Positions 1 to 8,535 are shown, counted from the first letter of the stretch. The stretch: 64,000 nucleotides of DNA from Mycolicibacterium vinylchloridicum (GCF_013404075.1 NZ_JACBJQ010000013.1:1-64000), one strand, 5' to 3'. The notes: generated by a model not told the origin, from the letters alone. Translations and numbers: made by a program.

Positions 1-155
1 CCCGGATACCCACCGCCCGGGTATCCCGGCGGGGGATATCCGGGCGGCGGATAACCGGCGGCGGGTCCGGGCGGTGGGTATCCCGGTGGCGTGAACTGCG
101 GTTGACCAGGCCATCCGGGCGGCGGTCCGGGTGGTCCGGAAGGAGGTACCGTCAC
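1..155 (-). CDS. Proline/glycine/tyrosine-rich N-terminus of a membrane protein (partial, runs off the window)
   Basis: Reading leftward from a GTG at 155, the frame stays open to the window edge (about 51 codons) and encodes MTVPPSGPPGPPPGWPGQPQ followed by repeats of the type PPGYPPPGYP. Such disordered Pro-Gly-Tyr heads commonly precede membrane domains in mycobacterial proteins; no membrane segment is in view. It diverges from the GatB/YqeY gene, the same arrangement I recall for Rv3689 next to Rv3688c in M. tuberculosis, so this is probably the start of the Rv3689-type transmembrane protein. The ATG at 184 lies in another frame and stops at once. The start is uncertain and function unknown. 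Confidence 0.55.
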   Translation of the reverse strand, partial: MTVPPSGPPGPPPGWPGQPQFTPPGYPPPGPAAGYPPPGYPPPGYPGGGYP

Positions 156-254
156 CGGACAACGCCCCCGACGTCGTTGCTCATGAGCCCATCCTGTCGA
201 GAGGCGCATCATTTCTCAACGTTGTGTCCATCTCGGGCGCGTAGCGTTTGGGCC

Positions 255-719
255 ATGGCGGAGCTCAAGGAGCGGCTGAGGTCGGACCTCACCGATGCGA
301 TGAAGACCCAGGACAAACTGCGCACGGCCACGCTGCGGCTGCTGCTCGCGGCGATCCAGACCGAAGAGGTCTCGGGCAAGCAGGCGCGAGACCTCTCCGA
401 CGAGGAGGTGCTCAAGGTGCTCGCCAGGGAATCCAAGAAGCGCAGCGAGTCCGCTGAGATCTACACCCAGAACGGCCGCGGCGAGCTGGCCGCCGAGGAA
501 CACGCCGAAGCCCGGATCATCGATGAGTACCTGCCGACTCCGCTGACCGACGCCGAGGTGGCCGACGTGGCAGACACCGCGATCGCGCAGGTGGCCGAGG
601 AACTCGGCGAACGCCCGTCGACGAAGAACATGGGATTGGTGATGAAGGCGGCCACCGCGATCGCCGCGGGTAAGGCCGACGGATCCCGGCTGTCGGCGGC
701 GGTCAAGGCGCGCCTCTAG
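255..719 (+). CDS. GatB/YqeY domain-containing protein
   Basis: The 154-residue product begins MAELKERLRSDLTDAMK and shows the YqeY pattern: an N-terminal helical part with RLLLAAIQ and an EEVLKVLARESKKR segment, then a C-terminal part with LGERPSTKNMGLVMKAA. This small family resembles the tail domain of the GatB amidotransferase subunit, which contacts tRNA, but YqeY proteins have no settled role. ATG at 255 is chosen because everything conserved begins there; the open frame upstream looks non-coding. It matches Rv3688c in length and position as I remember it. It is followed by a separate oxidoreductase gene 43 bp downstream. Confidence 0.85.
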   Translation: MAELKERLRSDLTDAMKTQDKLRTATLRLLLAAIQTEEVSGKQARDLSDEEVLKVLARESKKRSESAEIYTQNGRGELAAEEHAEARIIDEYLPTPLTDAEVADVADTAIAQVAEELGERPSTKNMGLVMKAATAIAAGKADGSRLSAAVKARL

Positions 720-762
720 TGGTAGCCCGTTTCGCTCGGTGACGCGCGGGTACCCGTGGCGC

Positions 763-1749
763 ATGACGCGCTTCGGATACACCCTGATGACCGAGCAGAG
801 CGGCCCGAAAGACCTTGTGCAGTACGCAGTTTCAGCTGAACGTGCCGGCTTCGACTTCGAGGTGAGCAGTGACCACTTCTCGCCTTGGCTGACCACCCAG
901 GGGCACGCGCCCAACGCCTGGACGCTGCTGGGAGCGGTGGCCCACGCCACCGACCGGGTCGCGCTGTACACCTACGTGACCTGCCCGACGATGCGCTATC
1001 ACCCGGCGGTCGTCGCGCAGCAGGCCGCTACCCTGCAGATCCTGGCCGACGGCCGATTCGCCCTGGGCCTTGGCTCCGGAGAAAACCTCAACGAACACAT
1101 CGTCGGCAAGGGCTGGCCGACCGTCCAGCGCCGCCACGACATGCTCAGCGAGGCGATCGTCATCATCCGTCAACTTCTCAGTGGCGAACTCGTCGACCAC
1201 AAGGGTGACTACTTCCAGATTGATTCGGCACGAATCTGGGACATCCCCGAAGAACCCGTGACCATCGGCGTGGCGGTCTCCGGCGAACGGTCACTGCACG
1301 CCTTCGCCAAGCTGGGCGACCACATGATCGCCGTCGAACCCGACGACAAACTGGTCACCGGCTGGCACGCAGCCCGCCAGGCCACCGGGCTGCCCGGCGG
1401 CGGCCGGGTGATCGGGCAGATCCCGATCTGCTGGGATCCCGACCGTGGCGCCGCGGTCGAACGAGCCCACGCCGAATTCCGGTGGTTCGGTGGCGGGTGG
1501 GACGTCAACGCGGATCTGCCGACCCCGGCGGGCTTCGCCGGTGCCACCCGATTCGTCAGCCCGGACGCGGTCGCGCAGAGTATTCCGTGCGGACCGGACC
1601 TGGACGGGATCGTGGAGGCGGTGCGTCCCTATTGGGAGGCCGGTTTCACCGACATCGCGCTGGTGCAGATCGGTGACGAGAGGCAGGACGAGTTCCTGGC
1701 GAAGGCCGCCGAACCGCTCTTGGAGAAACTTCGCGCAGCGGCGAACTGA
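763..1749 (+). CDS. LLM-class flavin/F420-dependent oxidoreductase
   Basis: The 328-residue protein is a bacterial-luciferase-fold (LLM) enzyme. Signs are FGYTLMTEQ at the start, FDFEVSSDHFSPW near residue 30, ALYTYVTCPTMRYHPAVVAQ and the GRFALGLGSGENLNEH stretch that in this family sits by the cofactor. The closest subgroup by eye is the F420-dependent G6PDH-like family (TIGR03557 type), so F420 is more likely than FMN, though no residue proves it. Its substrate is unknown. The ATG at 763 gives the standard N-terminus; a GTG at 739 would add eight residues. It stands alone between YqeY and a small acidic protein. Confidence 0.82.
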   Translation: MTRFGYTLMTEQSGPKDLVQYAVSAERAGFDFEVSSDHFSPWLTTQGHAPNAWTLLGAVAHATDRVALYTYVTCPTMRYHPAVVAQQAATLQILADGRFALGLGSGENLNEHIVGKGWPTVQRRHDMLSEAIVIIRQLLSGELVDHKGDYFQIDSARIWDIPEEPVTIGVAVSGERSLHAFAKLGDHMIAVEPDDKLVTGWHAARQATGLPGGGRVIGQIPICWDPDRGAAVERAHAEFRWFGGGWDVNADLPTPAGFAGATRFVSPDAVAQSIPCGPDLDGIVEAVRPYWEAGFTDIALVQIGDERQDEFLAKAAEPLLEKLRAAAN

Positions 1750-1808
1750 TGCCGTGATGCGGCCCACTGTGCGATTGAAAGCGCCGTCGCGGGGTATTCG
1801 CCTCGGCC

Positions 1809-1982
1809 ATGACCGAACGGACCTCGGACGACGACGACCACGCCGACTACACCGACGACCATAAGGAAGTACGCAGGATCGACCGGCCCGGCCCGAAAGA
1901 CATGGGCGGTAAGGGTGGTCAGGCCACCCGCGAAGTCGCACCGGACGTGGCCGAGCCGCCCGATCACGAGCCGCCGGATTAG
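1809..1982 (+). CDS. Small acidic hypothetical protein (57 aa)
   Basis: A 57-residue frame starts at ATG 1809 (MTERTSDDDDHADYTDDHKE) and ends with TAG at 1980-1982. It is very rich in Asp, Glu, Pro and Gly, with a central RRIDRPGPKDMGGKGGQATR block, and has no membrane segment or known motif. It is probably disordered. Codon third positions are G/C-rich like the neighbours, which supports coding, but no family is recognised and the size leaves doubt. Confidence 0.5.
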   Translation: MTERTSDDDDHADYTDDHKEVRRIDRPGPKDMGGKGGQATREVAPDVAEPPDHEPPD

Positions 1983-2151
1983 GTCTGGGCATCGCGTCCT
2001 TGACGGCTGCGGCGGTAGCCCTGCGACGGCGGGATTCGTAGCCACAACTCAGGCCAACGCGCCTATCGGGTTTAACGCTGCGGTAAATGGGCATTAGTTG
2101 CCGCAGCGCCTTGACAACAACAGTGCGCGCTCGACTGTCGAAAGGCCAACG

Positions 2152-2847
2152 TTGACCATTCTGTCCCCCGATGTCCGGGACTCAGTGCATGTGACCCCAG
2201 GTGTCTATGTGCCACAACATGATTCACAGCTGCTGATCGAGGCGATGACCCGCAGCGGCGCGGTCACCGGACGCCACGTACTGGATCTGTGCACAGGGAG
2301 CGGCGCCGTGGCGGTTGCCGCCGCACAACTCGGTGCGCGCACCGTCACGGCATTCGACATCTGCCCGGACGCGGTGGCTTGCGCAACGTCCAACGCTACG
2401 GAAGCCGGCGTCTGCGTGGACGCCCGCGTGGGAATGTGGGTCGATGCGTTCCTGGCCGGCCCGTTCGACGTGGTCGTCTCGAATCCGCCTTATGTGCCAA
2501 CGGGTCCCGATGCCGATCTGGAGTGCATCCCCGCCGGAGTAGGCCCTGCGACGGCATGGAATGCCGGTCTGGATGGCCGTGAGGTTCTGAACCCGATCTG
2601 CGACTGCGCACCCGAACTCCTCACCGCAGGCGGCACGATGCTGATCGTCCAGTCCGAGTTCGCCGACACCGAGCAGTCGCTTCGTCGGCTCCGACGAGGT
2701 GGTTTGCGTGCCGAAGTGGTTCTCAGCCAGCTCATTCCGTTTGGTCCGGTCCTCGCCGCGCGGGCGAAGTGGATGGAGAGCATTGGTATGCTGCCCATCG
2801 GCAGGCGGGTGGAGGAGATCGTGGTGATTCGCGCGGAGAAGCGGTGA
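2152..2847 (+). CDS. HemK/MTQ2-like SAM-dependent protein methyltransferase
   Basis: The 231-residue product is a class I methyltransferase. Motif I is DLCTGSGAVAV (residues 45-55), the acidic loop is FDICPDAV (about 68-75), and the substrate motif NPPY is at 111-114, typical of HemK/PrmC/MTQ2 enzymes that methylate glutamine in proteins. Unlike PrmC it lacks an N-terminal helical domain, so it is the short HemK2/MTQ2-like type; the target is unknown. TTG 2152 is preferred over TTG 2098 because GAAAGG lies a few bases upstream and the conserved fold begins there. The stop overlaps the next start (GTGA), so it is translationally coupled to the CDGSH gene. Confidence 0.78.
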   Translation: MTILSPDVRDSVHVTPGVYVPQHDSQLLIEAMTRSGAVTGRHVLDLCTGSGAVAVAAAQLGARTVTAFDICPDAVACATSNATEAGVCVDARVGMWVDAFLAGPFDVVVSNPPYVPTGPDADLECIPAGVGPATAWNAGLDGREVLNPICDCAPELLTAGGTMLIVQSEFADTEQSLRRLRRGGLRAEVVLSQLIPFGPVLAARAKWMESIGMLPIGRRVEEIVVIRAEKR

Positions 2848-3068
2848 GCGAGGACGAACCCCGGTTGGTCCGGATCGTTTCCGGCGGTCCGATGATGGTG
2901 CAGGGTCCGGTGCGGATCGAAATGCCTGACGGCACCGTCGTCGAGTCCGACCGGTTCATGGTCGCCATCTGTATGTGCCGGCGCAGCAAGACTTTCCCGT
3001 TGTGTGACACCAGCCATCGGCGACGGCGGCGGTCCGACGACGAGCCGTCAGCTCAGCGGCCGGCGTAA
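2844..3068 (+). CDS. CDGSH-type iron-sulfur protein
   Basis: A 74-residue protein read from GTG 2844, overlapping the methyltransferase stop by 4 nt. Residues 43-58 (CMCRRSKTFPLCDTSH) fit the CDGSH pattern C-x-C-x(8)-C-D-x-S-H, giving three Cys (43, 45, 54) and His58 as ligands of a labile [2Fe-2S] cluster. CDGSH proteins pass clusters or electrons between partners. The tail is Arg-rich. The neighbours, a methyltransferase upstream and a di-iron-like redox enzyme facing it, suggest it serves that enzyme. The last 21 nt overlap the 3' end of the opposing gene. Confidence 0.85.
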   Translation: MSEDEPRLVRIVSGGPMMVQGPVRIEMPDGTVVESDRFMVAICMCRRSKTFPLCDTSHRRRRRSDDEPSAQRPA

Positions 3069-4067
3069 CGAGCTACGCCCGTTGGTCCAGTTCTTCATCA
3101 ACTGATAGGCCAACCGGCTTTCCACCAGTTCGTGTGCGCGGATGCCGAACACCACATCGCGGTCCAGCGCCGGCTCGCGGCCCACCAGGTCACCGACGAC
3201 GTCGGTGCGCACCACCTGTTCGTGCACCGCGTCGGCTTCGACGTGCTCGCGGTAGAACCGGGTGCAGGTGTCAGGGGCGCCCAGGCGCTCCAGGGCGTCG
3301 ACCAGACGGCGTGATCCCGGTGGTGAGGTGATCTCGGTGGAGGCGAAGTGGCCGATCGCCGCACCCCGGTGCTCGCGGTGCAGGCCGAACAGGGACATCA
3401 GATTCACCACGGCCAACGACTCGGCGGGGACGGCGTCGATGTATCCGAGGTAGGAGGCATCCAGGCCGGCGGCGACCATCAGGTCGGCGAAGAGCTGCTG
3501 GTGCACGTGATCGCCTCTGCCACCGCCGAACTCGTCGAATTCAACCGCAACGAAGGCGGCCTTGGAATGTCCGGTCAGCCGGGGGATGGCCCAGGCGTGG
3601 GGGTCACCCTCCTTGAGGTGGTACAGCGAGCGGTGCACGAAGTACTCCTGCATCTGCTCCCAGGTGCCGATGTCACGCAGGTGGTAGGACGGCCCCGACC
3701 CGTCGACCGGTTCCATGGCCAGCCGTTCCATCTCGGCGTCGGCGGTGTCCTCGGCGCTGATCGGGCCGACATCGCGTTGGACTGTGGACAGGAACGCGTT
3801 CTCGAGATGCGATCGCAGATACAGCAGCCCCGGGTTCCATTCCCAGCCCGGATCGACACCGGCAAACCCGCGGTAGTGCAATTCGTAGCAGACGTAGAGC
3901 GCGAGCTGTAGGTCGATGCCATAGGGGTCGGAATCGCGAACGGGCGCCTCGACCCGAAGCAGGTAATTGCGCGGCGCGCGCTCGGTCAGGAGTTCGAGTA
4001 CTGCCATCGACAGCGGCCCTCGAGCTTCCGGGAGGCGGGGTTCGAGGGCTAGGGGGGCGAGCGTCAC
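3048..4067 (-). CDS. Iron-containing redox enzyme family protein (heme-oxygenase-like fold)
   Basis: The 339-residue, mainly helical protein resembles the 'iron-containing redox enzyme' family, which has the heme-oxygenase-like di-iron oxidase fold. Candidate ligand helices visible are CYELHYRGF (60-68), EYFVHRSLYHLKEGDPHAWA (141-160), FVAVEFDEFGGGRGDHVHQQLF (172-193) and FYREHVEADAVHEQ (271-284), all rich in Glu, Asp and His. The substrate cannot be told. GTG 4067 is the longest start; ATG 4007 is an alternative. It converges on the CDGSH gene with a 21-nt overlap; the three genes look like a functional module although they lie on two strands. Confidence 0.72.
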   Translation of the reverse strand: MTLAPLALEPRLPEARGPLSMAVLELLTERAPRNYLLRVEAPVRDSDPYGIDLQLALYVCYELHYRGFAGVDPGWEWNPGLLYLRSHLENAFLSTVQRDVGPISAEDTADAEMERLAMEPVDGSGPSYHLRDIGTWEQMQEYFVHRSLYHLKEGDPHAWAIPRLTGHSKAAFVAVEFDEFGGGRGDHVHQQLFADLMVAAGLDASYLGYIDAVPAESLAVVNLMSLFGLHREHRGAAIGHFASTEITSPPGSRRLVDALERLGAPDTCTRFYREHVEADAVHEQVVRTDVVGDLVGREPALDRDVVFGIRAHELVESRLAYQLMKNWTNGRSSLRRPLS

Positions 4068-4115
4068 CTAAGGCTTATCCCCGGCAGGAGGGGGAGCTAA
4101 ACCCCGTGCGTCACT

Positions 4116-4481
4116 TTAGTTGCGGGCGCAAGCGGCGATGAGCGCCTCGGGGTCGGTGACGCTGACCAGTAGCGTGCGCAGCGTTGTCGAAACACCAACG
4201 ATCTTGGCTTGCACCGGCGGGTCGATGGTCAACTCGACGACTCCCCTCGAGGAACCGTTAACCAGCCAGCGCCCCCGGAATCCGTGCACGCCCCAGCCGA
4301 GGAAGGGGCCCTTGGCCGGCTTGGCCTCGGTGATGGATGCCAGCGGAATGTCGGCCGAGAAGCCCCAGCCCATCGAGACATGCAGAGTGCCGTTGTCGAC
4401 GGTGACGTCGCTTCGGCTCGGGCCGAGGCCCAGCGGTGTGGCCAGCGGTTTGTACCAGCTGTCGAAACGGATGTCCGTCAT
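4116..4481 (-). CDS. Conserved hypothetical protein (121 aa), beta-rich
   Basis: Starting at ATG 4481 the protein reads MTDIRFDSWYKPLATPLGLG and continues with alternating strand-like segments: DVTVDNGTLHVSMGWGFSADI, ITEAKPAKGPFLGWGVHGF, GVVELTIDPPVQAK. It ends with a helix-like TDPEALIAACARN. The pattern resembles a small PH-like or bacterial beta-sandwich domain, but I cannot name the family. There is no signal peptide or membrane segment. A frame upstream to 4547 is open but reads as non-coding. It lies upstream of, and divergent from, the FAD dehydrogenase. Confidence 0.6.
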   Translation of the reverse strand: MTDIRFDSWYKPLATPLGLGPSRSDVTVDNGTLHVSMGWGFSADIPLASITEAKPAKGPFLGWGVHGFRGRWLVNGSSRGVVELTIDPPVQAKIVGVSTTLRTLLVSVTDPEALIAACARN

Positions 4482-4561
4482 GGTCGCGACGATAGTGCCC
4501 CGACCAGCGGCGCGATAGGGAAAAGTACGGTGGGCCTGTCTCGACACCCGAAGGGCTCAGC

Positions 4562-6232
4562 ATGGACGCAGATGTCATCGTGGTCGGCGCCGGCCTGGCC
4601 GGTCTGGTCGCCACCTCAGAGTTGGCCAGTCGCGGTAAGAAGGTCGTCCTGATCGACCAGGAGAACGAGGCGAACCTCGGCGGGCAGGCGTTCTGGTCCT
4701 TCGGCGGCCTGTTCCTGGTCGACAGCCCCGAACAGCGTCGCCTGGGTGTCAAGGACAGTCTGGAGCTGGCGTGGAGCGATTGGTCGGGTAGCGCCCAGTT
4801 CGACCGGATCGACGACGAGGACAGTTGGGCGGTCCGGTGGGCCCGGGCCTATGTCGAGTTCGCCGCCGGGGAGAAACGCTCCTGGCTGCTGGGGCACGGC
4901 ATCAGGTTTCTGCCCACCGTCGGCTGGGCCGAGCGCGGGGACCTGCGCGCGGACGGACACGGCAATTCGGTGCCCCGCTTCCATGTCGCCTGGGGCACCG
5001 GTACCGGGGTGGTCGAGCCGTTCGTCGCCGCGGTGCAAGACGCCGCGCGACGTGGGCTGGTGACCTTCCGGCACCGGCACCGGGTCGACGAACTCGTCGT
5101 CACCGACGGCGCCGTCACCGGGGTGCGAGGTGCGGTGTTGGCACCCGACGACTCCCCCCGTGGCGCGCCGTCGAATCGGGATATCCTGGGGGACTTCGAA
5201 TTCCGTGCTCAGGCCGTCATCGTCACCACCGGGGGTATCGGCGGTGACCACGACATCGTGCGGCGGTACTGGCCGCAGCGGATGGGCACCCCGCCGGTTT
5301 CGATGATCACCGGCGTGCCGGCCTACGTCGACGGCCGGATGCTCGACATCGCGGCCGACGCCGGAGTGCGCCTGGTCAACCGGGACCGGATGTGGCACTA
5401 CACCGAAGGTGTGCAGAACTGGGCGCCGATCTGGCCGTCGCACGCGATCCGAATCCTGCCGGGCCCGTCCTCGATGTGGTTCGACGCGCTGGGCCGTCGG
5501 CTGCCCGAGCCGTACCTGCCTGGCTACGACACGCTGGGTACGCTGCGCTACCTGCGCACCACACCCGACATCGCGGGCTACGACCACAGCTGGTTCATCC
5601 TCACCCAGAAGATCATCGAGCGGGAGTTCGCCCTGTCGGGCTCCGAGCAGAACCCGGACATCACCGGCAAGGACCGCGCCGGGTTCCTCAAAGAGCGGTT
5701 GTTGAGCAAGGGGGCGCCCGCACCGGTGGAGGCCTTCAAACGCCACGGCGCGGACTTCGTCGTCGCGGACGGGCTCGACGATCTGGTGGCGAAGATGAAT
5801 GCGCTGACCGAGGAACCACTGCTCGACGCCGGGCGGATCCGCGAGCAGATCAAGGCCCGGGATTTGCAAATGGCCAATCCCTACGCCAAAGATGCTCAGG
5901 TGCAAGGGATCCGCAACTCGCGGCGGTATATCGGTGACCGGATCGGGCGCACCGCCGCACCGCACCGCATCCTCGATCCGGCGGCCGGGCCGCTGATCGG
6001 GGTGAAGCTGCACATCCTGACCCGAAAGACCCTCGGCGGCATCCAGACCGATCTGTCGTCGCGCGCGATTGGTCTCGACGGCAATCCGATCGACGGTCTG
6101 TACGCCGCGGGCGAGGTCGCCGGATTCGGCGGCGGCGGCGTGCACGGCTACAACGCGCTGGAGGGAACGTTCCTCGGTGGCTGCCTGTTCTCGGGTCGCG
6201 CCGCCGGCAGGGCGGCCGTAACGGCATTATGA
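4562..6232 (+). CDS. FAD-binding dehydrogenase (Rv0785/KstD-like)
   Basis: The 556-residue flavoprotein starts with the dinucleotide fold DADVIVVGAGLAGLVA (GxGxxG at residues 9-14), has the fumarate-reductase/ketosteroid-dehydrogenase motif GGQAFWSFGG near residue 40, and ends with the FAD-closing segment LYAAGEVAGFGGGGVHGY. This is the flavoprotein family of 3-ketosteroid dehydrogenase and succinate dehydrogenase subunit A, but the sequence is closest, from memory, to Rv0785, whose substrate is unknown. It is probably cytoplasmic. Only 10 bp separate it from mmcO downstream, so the two may be co-transcribed. Confidence 0.83.
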   Translation: MDADVIVVGAGLAGLVATSELASRGKKVVLIDQENEANLGGQAFWSFGGLFLVDSPEQRRLGVKDSLELAWSDWSGSAQFDRIDDEDSWAVRWARAYVEFAAGEKRSWLLGHGIRFLPTVGWAERGDLRADGHGNSVPRFHVAWGTGTGVVEPFVAAVQDAARRGLVTFRHRHRVDELVVTDGAVTGVRGAVLAPDDSPRGAPSNRDILGDFEFRAQAVIVTTGGIGGDHDIVRRYWPQRMGTPPVSMITGVPAYVDGRMLDIAADAGVRLVNRDRMWHYTEGVQNWAPIWPSHAIRILPGPSSMWFDALGRRLPEPYLPGYDTLGTLRYLRTTPDIAGYDHSWFILTQKIIEREFALSGSEQNPDITGKDRAGFLKERLLSKGAPAPVEAFKRHGADFVVADGLDDLVAKMNALTEEPLLDAGRIREQIKARDLQMANPYAKDAQVQGIRNSRRYIGDRIGRTAAPHRILDPAAGPLIGVKLHILTRKTLGGIQTDLSSRAIGLDGNPIDGLYAAGEVAGFGGGGVHGYNALEGTFLGGCLFSGRAAGRAAVTAL

Positions 6233-6242
6233 CGAGGCAGCA

Positions 6243-7754
6243 ATGAATGAATCTGGCTCCGAGCGTTGGCAATTGAGCCGACGGGCATTCCTGGCGTCGG
6301 GCATTGCGGCCGGCGCCGGTGCGGCGTTGGCGGCGTGCGGACACAGTGGCGCCCCGGCGGAGGCACCGCTGCAGACGCAACCCACCGCGGTGCCATCGGG
6401 TCTGACCGCCGCGATCGACGCCGCGGAGGCGGCGCGTCCGCACAGCGGCAAGACCGTCACCGTCACGCTCAACCCGGGACCGGTCACCGTCGACCTGGGC
6501 GGGCGGGTGGTCGACACCAGGGGCTATGCCGACACCATTCCGGGCCCGCTGATTCGGGCCAACGTCGGCGACGAGATCGTCGCCACCGTGACCAATAAGC
6601 TCAGCGGTCCGACCTCGGTGCACTGGCACGGAATCGCGTTGCGCAACAACATGGACGGGGTCGAACCCGCCACGCCCAACATTGCGCCCGGCGGTACGTT
6701 CACCTACCGGTTCTCGGTTCCGAACGCCGGCACGTACTGGGCGCATCCACATACCGGAGTCAACGCCGACACCGGACTGTACCTGCCGTTGATCATCAAC
6801 GACCCGAACGCGCCCGCCGACTACGACGCCGAATGGATTGTGGTGCTGGACGATTGGACCGACGGTGTGGGACCCTCGCCCGAGCAGATCTACGCGGACC
6901 TGCGTAAGGGCGGTATGTCCGGGATGAGCATGGGCGGGCCGTCCAGCAGGCTGCTCGGCGGCGACGCCGGCGACGTCATGTATCCCTACTATCTGGTCAA
7001 CGGCAGAATCCCGGAAGCGCCAACCACTTTCACTGCCAAGCCGGGGCAGCGAGTCAGATTGCGGATCATCAACGCCGGCGCGGATACCGCTTTCCGTATC
7101 GCGCTGGCGGGGCATCGGATGACCGTCACTCACACCGACGGGTTCCCGGTAGAGCCGGTCGAGGTGGACGCACTGCTGATGGGGATGGGGGAGCGCTACG
7201 ACGCTGTCATCACCGCGGGTGACGGTGTGTTCCCGCTCGTCGCGCTCGCCGAGGGTAAGAACGCGCTGGCGCGCGCCGTGCTGAATACCGGTGCGGGGTC
7301 GGCGCCCGACGCCGGGTTCCGGCCACCGGAGCTCAACGGGCGCATCGGCACCGTCGATATGTTCACCGCAGCCCCGGGCGCTCAGCTGGCGTTCAGCAAG
7401 GCTGACGCCGAACTCACGGCCGACCTCAGCGGCAACATGACGGCTTACCAATGGGGCGTCAACGGGCCGTACCCGAACAACAAGCCGTTCGCGATCACGC
7501 AGGGCCAGCAGGCCACGATGACGTTCGCGAACAAGACCAGCATGTGGCACCCGATGCACCTGCACGGACACACCTTCGCGGTGATGACCGCCAACGGCGG
7601 GATGGGTGCGCGCAAGGACACCGTGATCGTGCTGCCCAACCAGTCCGTCCGGGTCGCCATCCTGGCCGACAACCCCGGGTATTGGCCGCTGCACTGCCAC
7701 AACACCTACCACGCAGAAGCCGGGATGATGACGACGTTCGACTACCTGAACTGA
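6243..7754 (+). CDS. mmcO: Secreted multicopper oxidase, Tat-exported lipoprotein
   Basis: The 503-residue product has a twin-arginine signal (SRRAFLASG, Arg13-Arg14) followed by a lipobox LAAC with Cys32, so it is exported folded and lipid-anchored. Copper ligands are all present: HWH at 127-129, H168 and H170 in WAHPHTG, H436/H439/H441/H443 in HPMHLHGH, and H484-C485-H486...H490 with Met495 as likely axial ligand. It matches mycobacterial MmcO, which oxidises Cu(I) and protects against copper. A Met-rich insert (GGMSGMSMGG, about residues 221-230) is typical for copper-resistance oxidases. The FAD dehydrogenase lies immediately upstream; no separate copper operator is visible in the 10-bp gap. 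Confidence 0.92.
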   Translation: MNESGSERWQLSRRAFLASGIAAGAGAALAACGHSGAPAEAPLQTQPTAVPSGLTAAIDAAEAARPHSGKTVTVTLNPGPVTVDLGGRVVDTRGYADTIPGPLIRANVGDEIVATVTNKLSGPTSVHWHGIALRNNMDGVEPATPNIAPGGTFTYRFSVPNAGTYWAHPHTGVNADTGLYLPLIINDPNAPADYDAEWIVVLDDWTDGVGPSPEQIYADLRKGGMSGMSMGGPSSRLLGGDAGDVMYPYYLVNGRIPEAPTTFTAKPGQRVRLRIINAGADTAFRIALAGHRMTVTHTDGFPVEPVEVDALLMGMGERYDAVITAGDGVFPLVALAEGKNALARAVLNTGAGSAPDAGFRPPELNGRIGTVDMFTAAPGAQLAFSKADAELTADLSGNMTAYQWGVNGPYPNNKPFAITQGQQATMTFANKTSMWHPMHLHGHTFAVMTANGGMGARKDTVIVLPNQSVRVAILADNPGYWPLHCHNTYHAEAGMMTTFDYLN

Positions 7755-7857
7755 GCCTTTGGCGGTTGCTGGGCCGATTTGACTTCAGCGTCAATACGGA
7801 GGGATGTCTATCTGGGCTGCGGCCCGATACTATGGCTCCATCAGGAAGGGGGCCGAA

Positions 7858-8439
7858 GTGAGCCTTCGACGCACATCGCTACGAGCGGTGGCTGTCACGT
7901 CGTTGTCGTTGGCGGCGGTGTTTGCGGCGGCCGGCACGGCGTCCGCCGCACCGCAGCCGGCCGACCAGGGGTCGGATCTGCAGACCTACCTCGACAGCTT
8001 GACGAGCACGTACAACAACACCATCGGCCGTTCGGTGGACGAGGCCCGTCAGACGGCCCAGGACCAGGCGGCGCAGAATGTCGGGCTGGCGATCGGTGTG
8101 CCGATCGCCAATGGTGCGATCGGCGGTACGACCGCCGTGGCCGGCAGTGTGGGCTCCGCGCTGGTGTTCGGGGCGTTTCAGAACGGCTGGAATCCGTTCG
8201 GGGGTTTGACCGCGGCTTCGGTTCCGGCGGCTGCCGCGTTGCCGGCGGCCCCGGCGCTGCCGCCGCCACCCGCGCTCGGTCCGCTGCCGCCGCCTCCCGC
8301 GATCGGCCCGCCGCCGCTGCCCCCGCCACCGGCTCTGCCGCCGCCGCCGTGGATTCCGTTCCTGCCGGGCTCACCGCCACTGCCGGGACCCCCGCCGCTG
8401 CCGCCGCCGCCGGCATTGCCGCCGCCGCCAGGCTTCTGA
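7858..8439 (+). CDS. Secreted proline-rich protein
   Basis: GTG 7858 follows a good ribosome site (AGGAAGGGGG at 7843-7852). The first 30 residues form a Sec signal peptide with likely cleavage after TASA, before APQPADQG. The mature chain has a helical part (DLQTYLDSLTSTYNNTIGRS), a Gly/Ala-rich hydrophobic part (GVPIANGAIGGTTAVAGSVG) and a C-terminal third of PPPPALPPPP-type repeats ending PPPPGF. It is likely a cell-wall-associated or secreted mycobacterial protein of unknown role. A strong hairpin with a T-run follows, so it is probably monocistronic. Confidence 0.72.
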   Translation: MSLRRTSLRAVAVTSLSLAAVFAAAGTASAAPQPADQGSDLQTYLDSLTSTYNNTIGRSVDEARQTAQDQAAQNVGLAIGVPIANGAIGGTTAVAGSVGSALVFGAFQNGWNPFGGLTAASVPAAAALPAAPALPPPPALGPLPPPPAIGPPPLPPPPALPPPPWIPFLPGSPPLPGPPPLPPPPALPPPPGF

Positions 8440-8451
8440 CGCGGAACTGAT

Positions 8452-8490
8452 TCACCCTCGGGCCACGCCGGTCCGGGGGTGAGTTTTTCT
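8452..8490 (+). terminator. Rho-independent terminator after the proline-rich protein gene
   Basis: TCACCCTCGG (8452-8461) pairs with CCGGGGGTGA (8473-8482), 10 positions with one G-T pair, followed by GTTTTTCTT. It sits 12 nt after the stop codon on the same strand. Confidence 0.8.
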
Positions 8491-8535
8491 TAGAGCCGCC
8501 AGGGTTGACGGCCGGTGAACGTGGTGCGAAATTGA

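Noticed and set aside
5850..7712. Minus-strand open frame of 620 codons opposite mmcO
   Set aside because: mmcO has every copper ligand and a signal peptide; the antisense product has no recognisable feature.
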